Below, piece by piece: positions 5,673 to 8,707 of a stretch of 8,707 nucleotides of DNA (position 1 is its first letter; each line of letters starts with the position of its first letter). The stretch is from Anaerolineales bacterium (GTDB lineage: Bacteria; Chloroflexota; Anaerolineae; Anaerolineales; VGOW01). The notes beneath the pieces are model-generated. The model worked only from the letters and a program-made list of their open reading frames with translations. It was not told where the DNA came from and did no database searches. The translations under genes and the position numbers were made by a program. Location: positions 3,940-12,646 of the forward strand of contig CAKKQG010000051.1 in the NCBI GenBank assembly GCA_919901875.1. The letters are read 5' to 3'.

Positions 5673-7013
5673 ATGAACGTCAACCCCTCTATCTTCAAAG
5701 CTTACGACATTCGCGGCATCTATCCCACCGACCTCAACGAGCAAGCGGCGTATCTTATCGGGCGCGCCTTCGTCACTTTTCTCGGCATCGAGAAAGTCGT
5801 TGTCGGGCGCGACATGCGTCTTTCGGGTCCGTCCATGTTTAAAGAAGTCACACGCGGCATCACGGAGCAAGGCGCAGATGTGATTGATATTGGCCTGGTC
5901 AGCACCGATCAATATTATTTTGCCTGTCAAAAGTTGGGCTTGCCCGGCATCATGGTCACGGCATCGCACAACCCCAAAGAGTATAACGGCTTCAAGATGG
6001 TGAAGAAGATGCCCTACCTCTTAAGCGGTGACGCCGGCATTCAAGATTTACGCCAACTGGTCGAGAATGAAAATTTTCCGGAACCCAAACGCCAAGGGCA
6101 AATCACCCAGCAGGATTTTAAAAACGAGTTCATCGAAAAAGTTTTATCCATCATTGATATTAAAGCGATCAAACCACTCAAAGTGATCGTGGATACCGGC
6201 AACGGTATGGTGGGTCCCATTCTTACGGAAGTTTATCAACGTCTCCCGATCCAGCTTATCGGCTTGTATCTCGATCCAGACGGAAGATTGCCTAATCACG
6301 GACTCGATCCGCTGCAAGCGGAGAATCGCGCCGAGCTGCAAGCGCGCGTGAAATCTGAAGGCGCGGCGATTGGTTTTGCATTTGACGGTGATGGGGATCG
6401 TTTCTTTGCGATTGATGATCGCGGTGAATTTATCTCCGGTGATTTTCTGACGGCGATCATGGGGCAATATTTGTTGGAGAAATATCCGAAGTCAAAGATT
6501 CTTTATGATGTGCGGGCATCGTGGGCAGTGGTTGACCTCATCACAGCGGTTGGCGGCACCCCCTTAATGGAAAGGGTCGGGCACGCCTTCATCAAACAAC
6601 GCATGGCGAAGGAGGACGCATTGTACGCGGGTGAGGTCACGGGTCATTACTATTTCAAAGATTTCTTCTTCGCCGATTCGGGGATCATTCCATCGTTGAT
6701 CTTAATGGAAATGATTTCGAAGAAGGGCAAGAAGATGTCGGAGATTCTTGCGCCGCTTGAGGCGAAGTATTTTATTTCGGGCGAGATCAATTCTAAAGTG
6801 GCTGATACCAAAGCGGTGATGCAGAAGTTAGCCGAAGTTTATAAGGACGGCGAGCAACACACGATGGATGGAATTTCTGTCTCGTATCCAACGTGGCACT
6901 TCAACGTGCGCGGGTCAAACACCGAGCCGTTGATTCGTTTGAACCTTGAGGCGAAGACAAAGGAAGAGATGGAGAGGAAGAGGGATGAGGTGTTGGCGGT
7001 TATTCGAGGGTAA
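5673..7013 (+). CDS. manB: Phosphomannomutase / phosphoglucomutase (alpha-D-phosphohexomutase)
   Basis: 446 residues, full length for the bacterial PMM/PGM group (AlgC is about 460). It interconverts hexose 6-phosphate and hexose 1-phosphate in the cytoplasm, supplying GDP-mannose or UDP-glucose synthesis. The four family signatures occur in order: the N-terminal FKAYDIRGIYP (8-18), the phosphoserine loop TASHNPKEYNGFK (96-108, catalytic S98), the Mg-binding DGDGDR (238-243), the sugar-binding GEVTGHYYF (320-328, usually GEMSGH in AlgC), and the phosphate-binding RGSNTEPLIR (413-422). It stands alone on the plus strand, diverging from the response regulator pair and converging on the decarboxylase. 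GC-rich hairpin 5546-5577 and the palindrome lie upstream. Substrate preference (mannose versus glucose) cannot be settled from motifs; GlmM-type glucosamine mutase is less likely because GlmM carries a different active-site pattern. The symbol is used for the family, with that caution. Confidence 0.95.
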   Translation: MNVNPSIFKAYDIRGIYPTDLNEQAAYLIGRAFVTFLGIEKVVVGRDMRLSGPSMFKEVTRGITEQGADVIDIGLVSTDQYYFACQKLGLPGIMVTASHNPKEYNGFKMVKKMPYLLSGDAGIQDLRQLVENENFPEPKRQGQITQQDFKNEFIEKVLSIIDIKAIKPLKVIVDTGNGMVGPILTEVYQRLPIQLIGLYLDPDGRLPNHGLDPLQAENRAELQARVKSEGAAIGFAFDGDGDRFFAIDDRGEFISGDFLTAIMGQYLLEKYPKSKILYDVRASWAVVDLITAVGGTPLMERVGHAFIKQRMAKEDALYAGEVTGHYYFKDFFFADSGIIPSLILMEMISKKGKKMSEILAPLEAKYFISGEINSKVADTKAVMQKLAEVYKDGEQHTMDGISVSYPTWHFNVRGSNTEPLIRLNLEAKTKEEMERKRDEVLAVIRG

Positions 7014-7161
7014 TGTTTCATGCAGAGAATGAAAGGCGTGAAGGTTTTTGAAGAGGTGAAGGGGTGCAGGGGTGATCTTTGCACAAAGAATATATTGCGC
7101 GGCAGAGAAAAGTTCAACTTCAGAATCGCGTTCGAAAGCGGATTAGATTTTTAAATCGAGA
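7014..7161. other. Spacer after the phosphohexomutase, no gene seen
   Basis: This stretch holds a purine-rich run with reiterated GTGAAGG/GGGGTG blocks (about 7038-7075) and a short AT-rich inverted repeat (GATTT/AAATC, 7146-7157). I find no supportable coding region on either strand. Confidence 0.6.
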
Positions 7162-7235
7162 AGACCTCGAAGGTTTTGCCCACTCCGCTTTGCTACGGGG
7201 TGCTTCGCAAAAACCTTCGAGGTCTATTTTTTTAA
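7162..7235 (+). terminator. Intrinsic terminator between the convergent mutase and decarboxylase genes
   Basis: AGACCTCGAAGGTTTT-GC (7162-7179) pairs with GCAAAAACCTTCGAGGTCT (7207-7225) as an 18-pair stem with one bulged A, followed by ATTTTTTTAA. Inside the loop CACTCCG (7181-7187) pairs with CGGGGTG (7196-7202) with one G-T pair, making a forked or extended hairpin. It ends the plus-strand mutase transcript, about 150 bases past its stop; its T-run overlaps the stop codon of the facing decarboxylase gene. Confidence 0.85.
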
Positions 7236-8392
7236 TCAATCACAAACGTCTTCAACGGCGGGAAGCCATTGAACTCAACCGAGCTATAGGTGTAGGTGTA
7301 TGCGCCCGTGGAGAGCCAATAAATTTTGTCGCCGACTTCAAGTGAGAGGGGCAGAGGGTATTTGTTGAATTGATACATGATATCCATACTGTCGCAAGTA
7401 GGACCGGCTAATACCACTTCTTCCTCTTCTGCGCCATTGCGATCACAGACGACGCGATATTTGATCGACTCGCCGAGAGTTTCGATCAGCCCGCCAAACA
7501 CGCCGACATCGGTATACACCCAACGATTAACATCGTCTCTCGATTTGCGTGAGACCAGAACCACCTCGCTCACCAACACACCGGCATCGCCCACCAGAAA
7601 ACGCCCGGGTTCCAGAATCAAACGCGGATGTTTTTTGCCAAAGTCTTCGCGCAAGAAGCGGTTGATGCTTTTGGCATAGCGCTCAAACGGGTGCATTTTT
7701 TGATTGTAGGTTGCCGGGAAGCCACCGCCGAGATTGAGGAGAGAGATCGAAACGCCATGTTCGGCGAGTCTATCGGTGATGTATTTTGTTTTGGCAATGG
7801 CGGCATCCCACGCGCCGATGTCGCGCTGTTGAGAGCCCACGTGGAATGAAAAGCCAGAGGCATTTAATCCGAGCTCGCGCGCCATGAGGATGAGATCGAT
7901 GGCGAGATCGGGTTGGCATCCGAATTTGCGCGAGAGCGGCCAGTCGGCCGTCTCGGCGCCTTCAACTAAGATTCTTACAAAGACCTCGCTGCCGGGCGCG
8001 CAACGGGAGAGGTTGTGGATGTCCACTTCTGAATCGCTGCAATACAGCCGCACCCCTTTTTCGTAGCTGTAACGAATATCTTTTTCTTTTTTGATCGTGT
8101 TGCCGTAACTAATTCGACTGGGGTCAACGCCGAGCGCCAAAACTTTATCCAGTTCTTGCACCGAGGCGACGTCGAAGTTCGATCCGAGTTCTGCAAGTTT
8201 GGCGAGAACGACATCGTGCGGATTGGCTTTGACGGCAAAGTGTATCGCCGCGTTGGGAAAGCCTTTTTGCATGAGTTCGAACCGCTTGATAATTGTATTG
8301 AGATCAACCGCTAAAAACGGTGTGCTCTCTTTTTCAACGAGTGATCGGAATTTTGCCTCCGAACCAGCATCGAAAAAGCGATTAGGTTTCAT
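7232..8392 (-). CDS. PLP-dependent ornithine/lysine-type decarboxylase (fold III, alanine racemase-like)
   Basis: 386 residues, the usual length of bacterial fold-III ornithine decarboxylases. It removes CO2 from ornithine to give putrescine (some relatives also accept lysine), in the cytoplasm as a dimer. Visible active-site elements: FAVKAN with the PLP lysine K55, HVGSQ (184-188, His stacks on PLP), GGGFP (222-226) and EPGR (261-264) for PLP binding, and near the C-terminus GPTCDSMD (330-337) with C333 and D334, donated across the dimer, plus GAYTYTYSSVEFNGF with Y365. The GVFGGLIETLGESIKY segment (297-312) matches the substrate-specificity helix region of ornithine decarboxylases rather than diaminopimelate or arginine decarboxylases, which are also longer. 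ATG 8392 is preceded by GAAAGGG at a spacing of seven bases. Pseudomonas calls its fold-III enzyme speC, but E. coli speC is unrelated in fold, so no symbol is given. Carboxynorspermidine decarboxylase is a less likely alternative. Confidence 0.92.
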   Translation of the reverse strand: MKPNRFFDAGSEAKFRSLVEKESTPFLAVDLNTIIKRFELMQKGFPNAAIHFAVKANPHDVVLAKLAELGSNFDVASVQELDKVLALGVDPSRISYGNTIKKEKDIRYSYEKGVRLYCSDSEVDIHNLSRCAPGSEVFVRILVEGAETADWPLSRKFGCQPDLAIDLILMARELGLNASGFSFHVGSQQRDIGAWDAAIAKTKYITDRLAEHGVSISLLNLGGGFPATYNQKMHPFERYAKSINRFLREDFGKKHPRLILEPGRFLVGDAGVLVSEVVLVSRKSRDDVNRWVYTDVGVFGGLIETLGESIKYRVVCDRNGAEEEEVVLAGPTCDSMDIMYQFNKYPLPLSLEVGDKIYWLSTGAYTYTYSSVEFNGFPPLKTFVID

Positions 8393-8399
8393 TGATTAT

Positions 8400-8406
8400 C
8401 CCTTTC
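8400..8406 (-). promoter_or_regulatory. Ribosome binding site of the decarboxylase
   Basis: The minus strand reads GAAAGGG, seven bases before ATG 8392, which supports that start. Confidence 0.7.
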
Positions 8407-8707
8407 TAATTTAGATTTTAAAAGATAAAAGTCCCACCCCTGCTTATCTCACTTCTATTTTTTGAGAAGTGCGACAGCACGGCGAGACTGGCCTGATCAT
8501 TATCGCGCAAATTGGGGAAAATGGAAGATGCTTTTTCTTAAAATTTCGTCAGGGATGACGGCGAGCCGTGAGAGCCGTTGGCGGCGGGCGCGATGGAGTC
8601 GGCGTTGGCTGGCGATCACGGTGCGATTTCATATCATCTATTCTAAAATATGATGAACATCATAGCCTCTACGTATAAAAACTCACGCGATAGAACGAGA
8701 CGACGCG
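8407..8707. other. Upstream region of the decarboxylase, no gene seen
   Basis: About 300 bases without a believable gene. The open plus frame at 8462-8653 gives a basic, Trp/Arg-rich peptide without family features, and minus frames break quickly. The part next to the decarboxylase is AT-rich (8407-8430), as expected for a promoter, but I cannot pick a -35/-10 pair. A 7-base inverted repeat CACTTCT/AGAAGTG (8450-8456, 8465-8471) has a T-rich loop. The right end is open and may hold the start of a divergent gene outside the window. Confidence 0.55.
8649..8664. repeat. 16-base palindrome TATGATG-AA-CATCATA
   Basis: A perfect 7+2+7 inverted repeat in the gene-free right end, next to a looser inverse partner (TTCATATCAT, about 8630-8639). 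Its size suits a dimeric repressor operator, but there is no further support. Confidence 0.45.

Noticed and set aside
7038..7075. Purine-rich GTGAAGG/GGGGTG run as a tandem repeat
   Set aside because: The units vary in length and spacing; it is low-complexity sequence without a clear period.
8462..8653. 63-codon plus frame at the right end
   Set aside because: Arg/Trp-rich translation typical of an accidental frame in GC-rich DNA, and no Shine-Dalgarno sequence.

Overview
The window looks like a chromosomal segment of a free-living bacterium of moderate GC content, most likely a member of the Chloroflexota (Anaerolineae-like). That placement is inference: it rests on the style of the MshEN-glycosyltransferase and GT-C proteins and on AT-rich palindromes scattered between genes, and no rRNA or other marker gene is present. 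I see no phage, transposase, CRISPR, tRNA or rRNA signal.

Layout, left to right. (1) 1-3890, minus strand: two genes 6 bases apart. The upstream gene encodes a 738-residue membrane glycosyltransferase. A family 2 (GT2) catalytic domain sits between membrane helices and is preceded by an MshEN (type II secretion ATPase N-terminal) module, the fold that binds cyclic di-GMP. The downstream gene, cut by the left edge, encodes a polytopic GT-C (family 39-like) membrane sugar transferase and is missing from simple ORF lists only because its stop lies outside. (2) 3891-4295: a gene-free stretch with two perfect TATAAT boxes pointing at the glycosyltransferase operon, a 29-base perfect palindrome, a large nested stem-loop, a convincing intrinsic terminator and a decayed tandem copy of the end of the next gene. 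(3) 4296-5245, minus: a small two-helix membrane protein followed by an OmpR-type response regulator with no kinase nearby. (4) 5246-5672: a divergent intergenic region with stem-loops and a second, longer copy of the palindrome just before the next gene. (5) 5673-7013, plus: a phosphomannomutase/phosphoglucomutase. (6) 7014-7231: a strong terminator hairpin between convergent genes. (7) 7232-8392, minus: a fold-III PLP-dependent ornithine-type decarboxylase. (8) 8393-8707: no supportable gene, one small palindrome.

A coherent reading, which is inference, is a cell-surface glycan locus. The mutase supplies hexose-1-phosphate for nucleotide sugars, the GT2 protein polymerises or transfers sugars at the membrane under allosteric control by its cyclic-di-nucleotide-binding module, and the GT-C protein adds sugars from a lipid carrier outside the membrane. 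The response regulator may give transcriptional control. The decarboxylase makes putrescine (or cadaverine) and need not be part of this. The most interesting item is the MshEN module placed in front of a GT2 enzyme, the opposite domain order from the enterobacterial NfrB protein.
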